Shown here: piece after piece, positions 1 to 6,292 of the stretch | Position numbering within the stretch: position 1 is the first letter of the stretch | Layout: every line of letters begins with the position of its first letter | NCBI GenBank assembly: GCA_003486705.1 | Contig: DNGE01000150.1 | Location: forward strand, 1-15,528 | Origin: Bacillota bacterium | Lineage (GTDB): Bacteria; Bacillota_I; Bacilli_A; MOL361; Turicibacteraceae | Direction of reading: 5' to 3' | DNA length: 15,528 bases | Program-made: the position numbers and the translations under genes | The notes under the pieces: model-generated | The model's database searches: none | Told to the model about the DNA's origin: nothing | Seen by the model: the letters and a program-made list of their open reading frames with translations, nothing else

Positions 1-2
1 TG

Positions 3-68
3 TTAATGAAAAAGTTTTTGCTCGTCGTTGTACTGATGGGAATCTTATATCTGGTGGTAAATTTTTAA
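3..68 (+). CDS. 3' end of an unidentified reading frame, or a very small membrane peptide
   Basis: A frame open from the left edge stops with TAA at 66-68, directly before a strong terminator. Its last 20 codons, starting at an ATG at 6-8, encode MKK followed by an almost wholly hydrophobic run (FLLVVVLMGILYLVV) and end in NF, which reads as one transmembrane segment. It could be the C-terminal membrane anchor of a longer upstream protein or a tiny membrane peptide starting at position 6. No ribosome binding site can be judged because only five bases lie upstream. No family is recognised. Confidence 0.35.
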   Translation, partial: LMKKFLLVVVLMGILYLVVNF

Positions 69-70
69 TA

Positions 71-97
71 AAAAAAAGCACTGCTCAGTGCTTTTTT
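71..97. terminator. Two-way intrinsic terminator between the left-edge frame and ppx
   Basis: Stem AGCACT (77-82) / AGTGCT (87-92) with loop GCTC, flanked by seven A on the left and six T on the right. It can therefore end transcription from the left-edge frame on the plus strand and from ppx on the minus strand, whose stop codon is at 119-121. Confidence 0.85.
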
Positions 98-118
98 AAT
101 TTCATAAAACAAATAAGA

Positions 119-1621
119 TCAATTTGTTACGACTAATTTTTTTTCAAATACTTTTTCAAATGCATCAGCAATTTGATACACTTTATTAATTTCAAGATAA
201 GGGAATTTTTTTGCGTTAGTCTTTACAATGACAGTATTTTCAGTCATTGTCACACTCACATCATAGACGTTATGATCAAGCCCGCGATCGAGTGTTTTAG
301 CTAATTTAATAATAATTCCAAGTTGCTGTGCTTCTTGAATTTGAGCATCTGATAACAATGCTTTGTAAGCTAGAGGTAACTTATATTGAGATTTATGCGA
401 TAATGCCGCCACATAGGCACTGCGTAAAAGATCAGTTTGATTAAGGCCTGTTAAGCCCCCGTTTAAAATCATATAAAATGAATGAGCGTAATGATTTTCA
501 AATGTTAAACTCGTCCCAACATTAAACAATAAAGCAGCAACTTTAAACACATCGCTAACATTTTGTGTCAAAACGAGTAGCGGTTCTAATTGCAGTAGAA
601 GTTTTTGAGATAAGTGATAAACATGGTGAGGATGCTTAGCATCCAGTTGACCAATGTTCATAAAATATTGAATCGAATCATCAATTGGATGAAGTTTTGA
701 CAAGTTCCCATCCACTAAGGTGTCATAAATCAACCCTTGACGAATACCATATTGACTAATAACAAGCTCACATGCATTTGTCACATTCATTAATTCCAAG
801 ACTGCCCCTAATGCGCCAGTGAAAATGTCAGCACGATCTTTTGATAAGCCTTTAAGTTTACGTTTTTGCTTTAAATCCATTTTTGAAATGTAACCGTAAA
901 GATTTTTAACTGTTTCATTTGATAAGGTGTAATGATGGTTAGATGTCATCGGATCATCGACCATTTTTTTATGTATTTTACTAATATTTCGTAGACTGCC
1001 ACCAACCCCGATTAAAGGCAAGTTTTGATGAGAAGCTAGCCAAGGAATAGCCTGAAATTGCGTGGTTAGATAACGTTTTAAAGCCAAAGAGGTTTCAGGT
1101 GTTAGGGGGTCGCTGACATTGAAACACTCACTGATTGGAATAGCACCTAAGGGTAGACTGACAGCTGCTACTAATTCGCGATTTCTGACAAGACCAATTT
1201 CAAGACTCGAACCACCGATATCCATCATAAAGTAGTCTTTTAAGGTAAACGTTGCAACCGTTGAAACATACGCAAAATAAGCTTCTTCGTCGCCCGATAG
1301 GATTTCAATTGAGATGCCTGTCATCTCTAAAACGAGGTTAATAAAATATTCTTGATTGGGTGCTTTTCTGACCGCCTCAGTTGCCACCGCTTTAATTTTT
1401 GTGACACCAAGTGTGTCACATAAACTCTTATAATATTTAAGCGTCAGAAGAGCTTTTTGCATCCTGTCATGATGTAAAGTGCCATCTGCTAAAGTATCTT
1501 TACCTAATCGAACGGTTTCTTTTTCTTCGTCAAGTATTTTAAAATAGCCTTCCTCTTTATAAAGTTCTGCTATACATAAGGTAATAGAATTTGAACCGAT
1601 ATCTATAATTCCTAATTTCAT
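119..1621 (-). CDS. ppx: Exopolyphosphatase / guanosine pentaphosphatase (Ppx/GppA family)
   Basis: 500 residues. Family role: hydrolysis of terminal phosphates from inorganic polyphosphate and/or pppGpp in the cytoplasm. The N-terminal ASKHA half (about 1-300) shows the phosphate-1 loop DIGSNS at 7-12, ATEAVRKA at 80-87, ILSGDEEAYFAY at 107-118, the phosphate-2 loop DIGGSSLEI at 134-142 and the adenosine-side GVGGSLRNIS at 205-214. The C-terminal half (about 315-500) resembles the HD-like domain of long Ppx proteins, with ENHYAHS at 375-381, but where E. coli Ppx has LHEVG this protein has LFNVG at 365-369, so the HD pair is absent. Start: ATG at 1621 preceded by purine-rich GGTAAAAGAGAG; the binding site is modest. 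It is transcribed away from ppk1 across a 339-bp gap. Family assignment is firm; the choice between polyphosphate and pppGpp as main substrate is not decidable from sequence. Confidence 0.93.
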   Translation of the reverse strand: MKLGIIDIGSNSITLCIAELYKEEGYFKILDEEKETVRLGKDTLADGTLHHDRMQKALLTLKYYKSLCDTLGVTKIKAVATEAVRKAPNQEYFINLVLEMTGISIEILSGDEEAYFAYVSTVATFTLKDYFMMDIGGSSLEIGLVRNRELVAAVSLPLGAIPISECFNVSDPLTPETSLALKRYLTTQFQAIPWLASHQNLPLIGVGGSLRNISKIHKKMVDDPMTSNHHYTLSNETVKNLYGYISKMDLKQKRKLKGLSKDRADIFTGALGAVLELMNVTNACELVISQYGIRQGLIYDTLVDGNLSKLHPIDDSIQYFMNIGQLDAKHPHHVYHLSQKLLLQLEPLLVLTQNVSDVFKVAALLFNVGTSLTFENHYAHSFYMILNGGLTGLNQTDLLRSAYVAALSHKSQYKLPLAYKALLSDAQIQEAQQLGIIIKLAKTLDRGLDHNVYDVSVTMTENTVIVKTNAKKFPYLEINKVYQIADAFEKVFEKKLVVTN

Positions 1622-1661
1622 CTCTCTTTTACCTACTTTCTAATGTAGTGATATTATTGAC

Positions 1662-1689
1662 ATTATATCATAAGGATGTAAAACGTAAA
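1662..1689 (-). promoter_or_regulatory. Likely sigma-A promoter of ppx
   Basis: On the minus strand, -35 TTTACG (plus coordinates 1684-1689) and -10 TATAAT (1662-1667) are separated by 16 bp, about 40 bp upstream of the ppx ATG. The -10 is consensus and the -35 is 4/6. Confidence 0.6.
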
Positions 1690-1755
1690 GAATCACATCC
1701 GATGAATTCCCATGTCTTCTTAAAGTATCAATAGTTTCTCATAATGAAAAGGTCA

Positions 1756-1809
1756 TTTTGTAAAAATTAACAAAACTTAACAAAAAATTCAATATTTTCT
1801 TGATATAAT
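1756..1809 (+). promoter_or_regulatory. ppk1 promoter with PhoP-box-like direct repeats
   Basis: A consensus -10 TATAAT at 1804-1809 has no -35 at the usual distance (1781-1786 reads CAAAAA). Instead two perfect TTAACA repeats lie at 1767-1772 and 1777-1782, with weaker TT-starting hexamers at 1756 (TTTTGT) and 1788 (TTCAAT), giving an 11/10/11-bp period. In Bacillus, PhoP binds TTAACA-like hexamers repeated roughly every helical turn and activates promoters with poor -35 boxes, so this looks like a phosphate-starvation-activated promoter. The inferred start near 1816 leaves a leader of about 145 nt before ppk1, including an imperfect palindrome (CATCACTTAAATGATG). Confidence 0.6.
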
Positions 1810-1960
1810 GTTGAAGAGAAAGCAATCAACAATCTCAAGAACATCACTTAAATGATGAAATATGAATCATGTGGTTGTACTAACTAAGTATGGATAAAAT
1901 TTGAAAAACGAAAACAAATAGGTGGTATAAAAAGTAAAGTAGGTAAGGTGAAAAGACAAC

Positions 1961-4108
1961 ATGGAAAAAGATTTTAGCGCTTATGAAAATTATATTAATC
2001 GTGAAATGAGTTGGTTACAGTTTAATCGCAGAGTGCTAGAAGAAGCGCAGGATGAACAAAATCCTTTACTGGAGAGAGTTAATTTTTTAGCAATTGTAAG
2101 TTCGAATTTAGATGAATTTTTTATGGTTCGAATCGGTTCTTTATATAGTAAAATTGATATGGGATTAACAAAAAAGGATTTCTCGGGACTAAGACCAAAT
2201 GAACAAATTAAGTTATGTTTAAAAAGTGCTTCAAAAATTTTAAATGAACAATATGAGTGTTATGAAGGATTAACGAAAGAGCTAAATGAAATTGGAATAC
2301 AAATTTTAGATTATGAAGACTTGTTGGTTGTTGAAAAACAAGCACTTGATGATTATTTTGACTCAAATATTAGTCCTGTTTTAACACCAATGGTCATTGA
2401 CCCAGCCCGACCATTTCCGTTAATTCAAAATAAATCTTTAAATATCGGTTTAATGTTAAAAGAGAAACAAAGTCTGCCTGCTCACGTTGAACCGATATTT
2501 GCAACGGTGCAAGTACCTTCAGTTTTAAATCGACTTGTACAAGTGCCAAATGGAGAAGACAATAAGTTTATATTATTAGAAAGCTTAATACAGGCAAAAT
2601 GCCAAGAATTATTTAGTAGTCATCATATCTTAGGAAGTAGTTGTTACCGAATAACAAGAAATGCAGATATATTACTTGATGAAGAAGGAACGGAAGACTT
2701 ATTAGAGACCATTGAACAGTCGTTAAAGCAACGACGTTTTGGAGAATGTGTTCGTCTTGAACTTGAAAAAGGAGCAAATGATTTTATCGTCGATGTTTTA
2801 AAAGAGGAATATGAAATTGCAGAAGAAGAAATTTATGAAATGCAAGGTCCTATTGATTTAACGTTTTTAAGTAAAATTATGAACTTAAAGCATTTTGATG
2901 ATTATCGATTTGAGCCGAATAGAAGTCAATCGGTTGTTGATTTTGAACAGGAACATATTTTTGAACTGCTAAAGAAGAAGGATATATTCCTTCATCATCC
3001 GTATCATTCTTTTAGTACGGTAACTAAGTTTATTGAAACAGCTGCAAAAGATCCAAATGTGTTAGCCATCAAACAAACACTTTATCGCGTGTCTGGTAAT
3101 TCACCAATTATTCACGCGTTGACGCGTGCAGCAGAAAGTGGAAAGCAAGTGACGGTGCTTGTCGAGTTAAAAGCTCGGTTTGATGAGGAAAATAATATTC
3201 ATTGGGCAAGACAACTTGAAAAAGCAGGATGTCATGTTATCTATGGAATTATTGGCTTAAAAACACATGCTAAAATTACGCTCGTAGTTCGCCGTGAAGA
3301 AAGTGGTATCCGTCGTTATGTTCATTTAGGAACAGGGAATTACAATGATGTTACCGCAAGATTTTATACAGATATGGGTGTGTTAACATCAAATAGTAAA
3401 TTTGGTGCTGATGCAAGTGCCTTATTTAATATGTTATCGGGCTATGCTGATTCAACAGGCATGTCTAAGATTACAATTGCGCCAATTGATATGAGAAGTA
3501 AGTTTATTGACTTAATTCGACGTGAAGCGGAAATTGCTAGAGTAGGTAAAGAGGCAAAAATCATAGCGAAAATGAACTCATTAGCCGATCGAGATATTAT
3601 CATGGAATTATATAAAGCTTCTTGTGCAGGCGTTAAGATTGAGTTAATCGTTCGTGGAATTTGTATGTTAAAACCAGGCGTTCACGATCTGAGTGAAAAT
3701 ATTACCGTTCGAAGCATTGTGGGACGATATTTAGAGCATAGTCGCATTTTTTATTTTTATCAGGATGGAAAAGAAGAAGTCTATCTAGCGAGTGCCGACT
3801 GGATGTCGCGTAACTTAAGTAAACGAGTAGAAACGATGGGAATTATTGATGATGTTCAAATTAAGCAAACCATTAAAGAAATTCTTGAACTCTATTTAAA
3901 AGACAATGTCAAAGCACGATTATTAAAAGCAGATGGCACATATGAAAAAATCCAAAATAATGAATCCAAACTCAATGTGCAAGAGTATTTATTTGAATAT
4001 ACAAAAGAAAAAGAGACCCACCCACACAGTGAAAAAAGATTCTTCCCAGGTCAGGCTCGCGGGAGCCGAGGTATTTTAGGTTACTTAACTGAATTTATGA
4101 AATATTAA
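1961..4108 (+). CDS. ppk1: Polyphosphate kinase 1
   Basis: 715 residues, the usual PPK1 length. The enzyme reversibly transfers the gamma-phosphate of ATP onto polyphosphate. Domains in order: N domain (about 5-110) with INREMSWLQFNRRVLEEA at 12-29; head domain (about 115-310); two phospholipase-D-like catalytic domains (about 315-500 and 505-680). The phosphorylated histidine equivalent (E. coli H435) is H436 in LKTHAK, the second conserved histidine (E. coli H592) is H593 in YLEHSR, and the ATP/phosphate-binding arginines fit R376 (TLYR) and R406 (KARFDEENN). HLGTGNYND at 455-463 is also typical. ATG 1961 follows AAGGTG with about 10 nt spacing. A Lys/Glu/Arg-rich tail of about 35 residues extends past the second catalytic domain. 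It is divergent from ppx and followed by its own terminator, so it is probably a single-gene unit. Confidence 0.97.
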   Translation: MEKDFSAYENYINREMSWLQFNRRVLEEAQDEQNPLLERVNFLAIVSSNLDEFFMVRIGSLYSKIDMGLTKKDFSGLRPNEQIKLCLKSASKILNEQYECYEGLTKELNEIGIQILDYEDLLVVEKQALDDYFDSNISPVLTPMVIDPARPFPLIQNKSLNIGLMLKEKQSLPAHVEPIFATVQVPSVLNRLVQVPNGEDNKFILLESLIQAKCQELFSSHHILGSSCYRITRNADILLDEEGTEDLLETIEQSLKQRRFGECVRLELEKGANDFIVDVLKEEYEIAEEEIYEMQGPIDLTFLSKIMNLKHFDDYRFEPNRSQSVVDFEQEHIFELLKKKDIFLHHPYHSFSTVTKFIETAAKDPNVLAIKQTLYRVSGNSPIIHALTRAAESGKQVTVLVELKARFDEENNIHWARQLEKAGCHVIYGIIGLKTHAKITLVVRREESGIRRYVHLGTGNYNDVTARFYTDMGVLTSNSKFGADASALFNMLSGYADSTGMSKITIAPIDMRSKFIDLIRREAEIARVGKEAKIIAKMNSLADRDIIMELYKASCAGVKIELIVRGICMLKPGVHDLSENITVRSIVGRYLEHSRIFYFYQDGKEEVYLASADWMSRNLSKRVETMGIIDDVQIKQTIKEILELYLKDNVKARLLKADGTYEKIQNNESKLNVQEYLFEYTKEKETHPHSEKRFFPGQARGSRGILGYLTEFMKY

Positions 4109-4112
4109 ATAT

Positions 4113-4143
4113 AAAAGCTCTTCGGCCTACCGAAGAGCTTTTT
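4113..4143 (+). terminator. Intrinsic terminator of ppk1
   Basis: A 13-bp perfect stem, AAAAGCTCTTCGG (4113-4125) / CCGAAGAGCTTTT (4130-4142), with loop CCTA, starts four bases after the ppk1 stop. The T tract runs into the adjacent palindrome. Confidence 0.9.
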
Positions 4144-4162
4144 AGGTGGTACCACCTAAAAA
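4139..4162. repeat. 24-bp perfect loopless palindrome overlapping the ppk1 terminator tail
   Basis: T5-AGGTGGT is followed immediately by its exact reverse complement ACCACCT-A5. The first five T are also the T tract of the ppk1 terminator. As DNA it could be a protein site; as RNA it could only fold with a few central bases unpaired. The central GGTGGTACC resembles a T-box core by chance, but no leader structure surrounds it. Confidence 0.8.
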
Positions 4163-4820
4163 GGATAAAAATAAACGCAACTAAATGAAAAAAAGAGTCT
4201 GACCGAAACGATAGGGATATCAAATAGGAAAGAAGTAACCTTTTTTAGGCAAACCATTAAGGGGTGAATGATTTGTCCATTTTTATGCTTCGTATAAGTT
4301 ACATGGGTTTAAAATCTATAGAAAAATTAGCCCCCAAATACCAGTCACCTATCTACTACATCAAATAATGACATTAAAATATAATTAATTCAACATTGAC
4401 GAATTTTTAAACCACATGTCTTTACAATCACAGCTTCAATGGGTGAGAAGGAGAATACAATTGTGACTGTTTCATTATCCTACCTTAATGTTGAACAATG
4501 ACTTACTACATCCGGCGATGATTTGCTTGAAAACTCATTAAAAATAAAAGTAAAGTTTGCCTTGACAAAAGAAACTGGTCTATCTATTTTATAAGAGAAT
4601 GAGGAAGTTATGAATGCGCTTGTGAAAGTGGATATCTCGACTGTATTATTTAAGTAAAAACCTACATCTGTATGTTTAACCACAATCACACTAAAATGAG
4701 AGTTGCAAACGAAAAAAAGAAAAATAATAGCCATTATTTAGATTAATATTATGTATCTCATTTTCATATATTGTAGGGTCAACCCATGTAGAAAAAAGTG
4801 TTATTAAGGAGGCATGACAG
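4163..4820. other. Gene-poor interval with possibly decayed reading frames
   Basis: No intact gene is convincing in these 658 bp. On the minus strand a frame from ATG at 4734 is open to a TAG at 4480-4482 (84 codons, hydrophobic start MAIIFLFFV) and would continue a further 29 codons to about 4390 if the TAG were read. It has no ribosome binding site. On the plus strand one frame between about 4405 and 4690 reads protein-like (for example SLKIKVKFALTKETGLSIL) but is broken by three stops. Either frame could be the remnant of one lost gene, or both could be chance. No promoter or terminator stands out here. Confidence 0.4.
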
Positions 4821-5345
4821 ATGGAATGTTTACCGTTTACAGAAGAGCAAGTGGTGATGGCATTAAGCCAATTAGAAGTGTTACTATCCCAAACATATGA
4901 TGAAATTGAATGTCAGCGAATCATAAATAAAATAAAATGGTTAGGCTATGAATTATTTAAAATAGAAACTAAAAAACAGGAGTCAAAATTCTTAGGTAAA
5001 ATGATTGATGACCAAATAAATAAAATAAGTCAGGATAGCAATCAGAAAAATGAAGCGTATTTAATTCCGGTACATCCAATTCATCAAAATGCAGTGAATT
5101 TACATAAAAATCAAGTTTTTTCAATGGAACAATTATTAAAATATTATAATGGTCTAAACGGTAATCCATTATATATTGCAATAGAAGGGTTAGTGTTTGA
5201 TGTAACAGATTTACCAAATTGGGAAGAAGAACTCATTGAAGATCATGGTGCTGATATACATTTACCAAATGGATTGCAGCTTTTAGAAAGTAAAAAAGTA
5301 AAACAATTAATGAAACATGCAAGACTAGTTGGACTCATTATTTAA
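4821..5345 (+). CDS. Small protein with C-terminal cytochrome b5-like (heme/steroid-binding fold) domain
   Basis: 174 residues starting at ATG 4821 after a perfect AAGGAGG (4806-4812) with 8 nt spacing. Residues about 1-75 are rich in Leu, Ile, Glu, Gln and Lys and look alpha-helical; about 76-97 is a linker. Residues 99-174 match the bacterial cytochrome b5-like pattern: VFSMEQLLKYYNGLNGNP, then LYIAIEGLVFDVTDLPNW (117-134), then DHGAD (141-145) and a terminal LVGLI. In related Bacillota proteins this domain usually carries an aGkDlT stretch after the HG; here it reads LPNGLQLL, so ligand binding may be altered. There is no signal peptide or membrane segment, so it is probably cytoplasmic. 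It stands alone, with no clear terminator behind it. The domain call is fairly sure; function (heme binding, electron transfer or other) is unknown. Confidence 0.8.
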   Translation: MECLPFTEEQVVMALSQLEVLLSQTYDEIECQRIINKIKWLGYELFKIETKKQESKFLGKMIDDQINKISQDSNQKNEAYLIPVHPIHQNAVNLHKNQVFSMEQLLKYYNGLNGNPLYIAIEGLVFDVTDLPNWEEELIEDHGADIHLPNGLQLLESKKVKQLMKHARLVGLII

Positions 5346-5523
5346 GTTGAATAGGAATCGAAAATGTGTACATTGTTTTGTAGAAAATATCATGTACTTA
5401 AAGACCTGTAAAGAACGCTTTTGTGGCGGAGAATAATAGATAGAAATACTGGGCGAGATGCTTATTCATGCAAAGGAGAGATCCTTTATCCATTAATATG
5501 AGGCAAAGTTAAGGTTTGGAATA
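5346..5523. other. Non-coding stretch between the cytochrome b5-like gene and the first small RNA unit
   Basis: Only weak structure is visible: a short inverted repeat AATGTGTACATT at 5358-5374 followed by GTTTTG, a possible poor terminator for the upstream gene, and a 6-bp hairpin AAAGGA-GAGA-TCCTTT at 5472-5487. No reading frame longer than about 14 codons with a credible ribosome binding site was found. Confidence 0.4.
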
Positions 5524-5538
5524 TTTTAACTGTGTGCA

Positions 5539-5576
5539 AAGTGTCACTTAAAAAACTGTATGACATAACGTATAAT
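5539..5576 (+). promoter_or_regulatory. Promoter and palindromic operator candidate of small RNA copy 1
   Basis: Consensus -10 TATAAT at 5571-5576; weak -35 TTAAAA at 5548-5553 with a 17-bp spacer. The 11-bp palindrome AAGTGTCACTT (5539-5549) abuts and overlaps the -35, where a repressor or activator would act. The same arrangement occurs in copy 2. Confidence 0.6.
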
Positions 5577-5582
5577 ATAAAT

Positions 5583-5679
5583 TAGTGAAACGTCAATGAG
5601 AGAAGATGTTTTAATTAGAGTAGTGTAAATATATAGTAGTATTAAAAACATGAATGGTGGGGGCCGTTCATGTTTTTTT
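5583..5679 (+). ncRNA. Candidate small RNA, copy 1 (about 97 nt)
   Basis: The predicted transcript runs from about 7 nt after the -10 box to the end of the T tract. It contains the conserved core (5587-5635, including GAGAAGATGTTTT and ATTAGAGTAGTGT) and ends in a G/C-topped hairpin. A 10-codon ORF, MREDVLIRVV from ATG 5596, exists here, but its ATG is AAG in copy 2 and it lacks a ribosome binding site, so an RNA role is favoured. No known RNA family is recognised. It could be a trans-acting regulator, an RNA decoy or a leader whose gene was lost; no conserved reading frame follows. Confidence 0.65.
5647..5679 (+). terminator. Intrinsic terminator of small RNA copy 1
   Basis: Stem AACATGAATGG (5647-5657) / CCGTTCATGTT (5664-5674) with one T-G wobble and loop TGGGGG, followed by T to 5679. 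The loop and inner stem are the same as in copy 2. Confidence 0.9.
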
Positions 5680-5692
5680 AATTGTATATAAA

Positions 5693-5730
5693 TCCAGATT
5701 AGTTTTTCACATCGGAAAAACTTAACTGGA
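5693..5730. repeat. Hairpin-forming inverted repeat between the two small RNA units
   Basis: A 16-nt arm (5693-5708: TCCAG, two mismatched positions within ATTA, then GTTTTTC) pairs with 5715-5730 (GAAAAAC-TTAA-CTGGA) across a 6-nt loop. It lies just behind the copy 1 terminator. It has no T tract on either side, so it is not a standard terminator. Role unknown. Confidence 0.5.
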
Positions 5731-5919
5731 CTCTAGTCTGTCTTCGTCTCAAAAAGTTTAAGTTACTAAGGTTGTTATTCGTTTGTACGTTAATTTTCTG
5801 TTTGTATATAGGTAAGAATGAAGTTATGTTTAGATGAAAGCACACATACAGTGATAGTATAAATAATGACCAGAATAAGAAAGTTAATGATGAAATGTGG
5901 TAAAATTTTACTGTGTGCA

Positions 5920-5957
5920 AAGTGTCACTTAAATAAGTGCATAATTTGTCGTATAAT
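5920..5957 (+). promoter_or_regulatory. Promoter and palindromic operator candidate of small RNA copy 2
   Basis: Consensus -10 TATAAT at 5952-5957; -35 TTAAAT at 5929-5934 with a 17-bp spacer. The palindrome AAGTGTCACTT (5920-5930) is identical in sequence and in distance to the -10 to that of copy 1, although the spacer sequence itself has diverged. Confidence 0.6.
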
Positions 5958-5963
5958 ATATAT

Positions 5964-6065
5964 TGTTGAAACGTCAAAGGGAGAAGATGTTTTGATTAGA
6001 GTAGTGTTAATATATATAACTTTTTAAAAAAACCATGAACGGTGGGGGCCGTTCATGGTTTTTTT
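5964..6065 (+). ncRNA. Candidate small RNA, copy 2 (about 102 nt)
   Basis: Paralogue of the unit at 5583-5679: same palindrome/-10 geometry, 45 of 49 core bases identical (5968-6016), and a terminator sharing loop and inner stem. The start codon of the short ORF found in copy 1 is changed to AAG, while RNA features are retained. The segment between core and terminator (6017-6025) differs most, so target specificity, if this is a regulatory RNA, is more likely in the shared core. Confidence 0.65.
6026..6065 (+). terminator. Intrinsic terminator of small RNA copy 2
   Basis: Perfect stem AACCATGAACGG (6031-6042) / CCGTTCATGGTT (6049-6060), loop TGGGGG, extended by an A run (6026-6030) against T (6061-6065). 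Compared with copy 1 it has one extra C-G pair, inserted on both sides of the stem. Confidence 0.92.
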
Positions 6066-6263
6066 CTGGTTAGAGAAGTGAATACGATAAGATAATAAAA
6101 GAATAAGGCATCTATTCACTTTAAAACGTAATTAAGCGATTAATAGCTGTTTAATTAAAAGAATAGGGTGACTAGTTAAATCTTAAATTATACCGATAGT
6201 AAACTGAATCAGAAATTAATATTTATTTTTGCTAAAGATTCCATTATTTTTAAAGAAGCTACT
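6066..6263. other. AT-rich non-coding stretch with one long inverted repeat
   Basis: AAGTGAATA (6076-6084) and its complement TATTCACTT (6113-6121) form a 9-bp stem over a 28-nt loop. I see no reading frame with a credible ribosome binding site and no clear promoter, although AT-rich hexamers near 6180-6240 could serve as weak -10 boxes. Confidence 0.4.
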
Positions 6264-6287
6264 GGGTCAATCTGACCCTCTTGAGGG
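6264..6287 (+). promoter_or_regulatory. Two mutually exclusive hairpins over a ribosome binding site
   Basis: GGGTCA (6264-6269) pairs with TGACCC (6273-6278). Alternatively CCCTC (6276-6280), which shares CCC with the first hairpin, pairs with GAGGG (6283-6287), the ribosome binding site of the sORF starting at 6293. Forming the first hairpin would free the binding site; forming the second would hide it. The stems are short, so chance is possible. Confidence 0.35.
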
Positions 6288-6292
6288 AGCGA

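Larger units (their letters stand above)
5529..6065 (+). repeat. Duplicated small transcription unit (two copies about 381 bp apart)
   Basis: Copy 1 spans 5529-5679 and copy 2 spans 5910-6065. A 24-base upstream block (5529-5552 and 5910-5933) is identical. The distance from its palindrome to the -10 box is 32 bp in both. A 49-base transcribed core (5587-5635 and 5968-6016) differs at four positions, and the terminator hairpins share arms and loop with paired changes. The intervening DNA (about 5680-5890) is unrelated, which indicates an old duplication in which only functional blocks were kept. Confidence 0.85.

Noticed and set aside
4139..4162. T-box-like sequence GGTGGTACC
   Set aside because: It is the centre of a perfect palindrome after ppk1. 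There is no Stem I or terminator pair and no synthetase or amino-acid gene downstream.
4480..4734. An 84-codon minus-strand frame as an intact gene
   Set aside because: No ribosome binding site precedes the ATG, no promoter is evident and no family is recognisable. It is kept only as a possible remnant.
5596..5628. The 10-codon ORF MREDVLIRVV in small RNA copy 1 as the product
   Set aside because: The ATG is AAG in copy 2, no ribosome binding site precedes it, and the surrounding RNA is conserved regardless of frame.
5699..5977. A 92-codon minus-strand frame between and across the small RNA units
   Set aside because: It begins with TTG and has no ribosome binding site. Its 5' part is antisense to small RNA copy 2 and its promoter, and the composition looks like AT-rich non-coding DNA.
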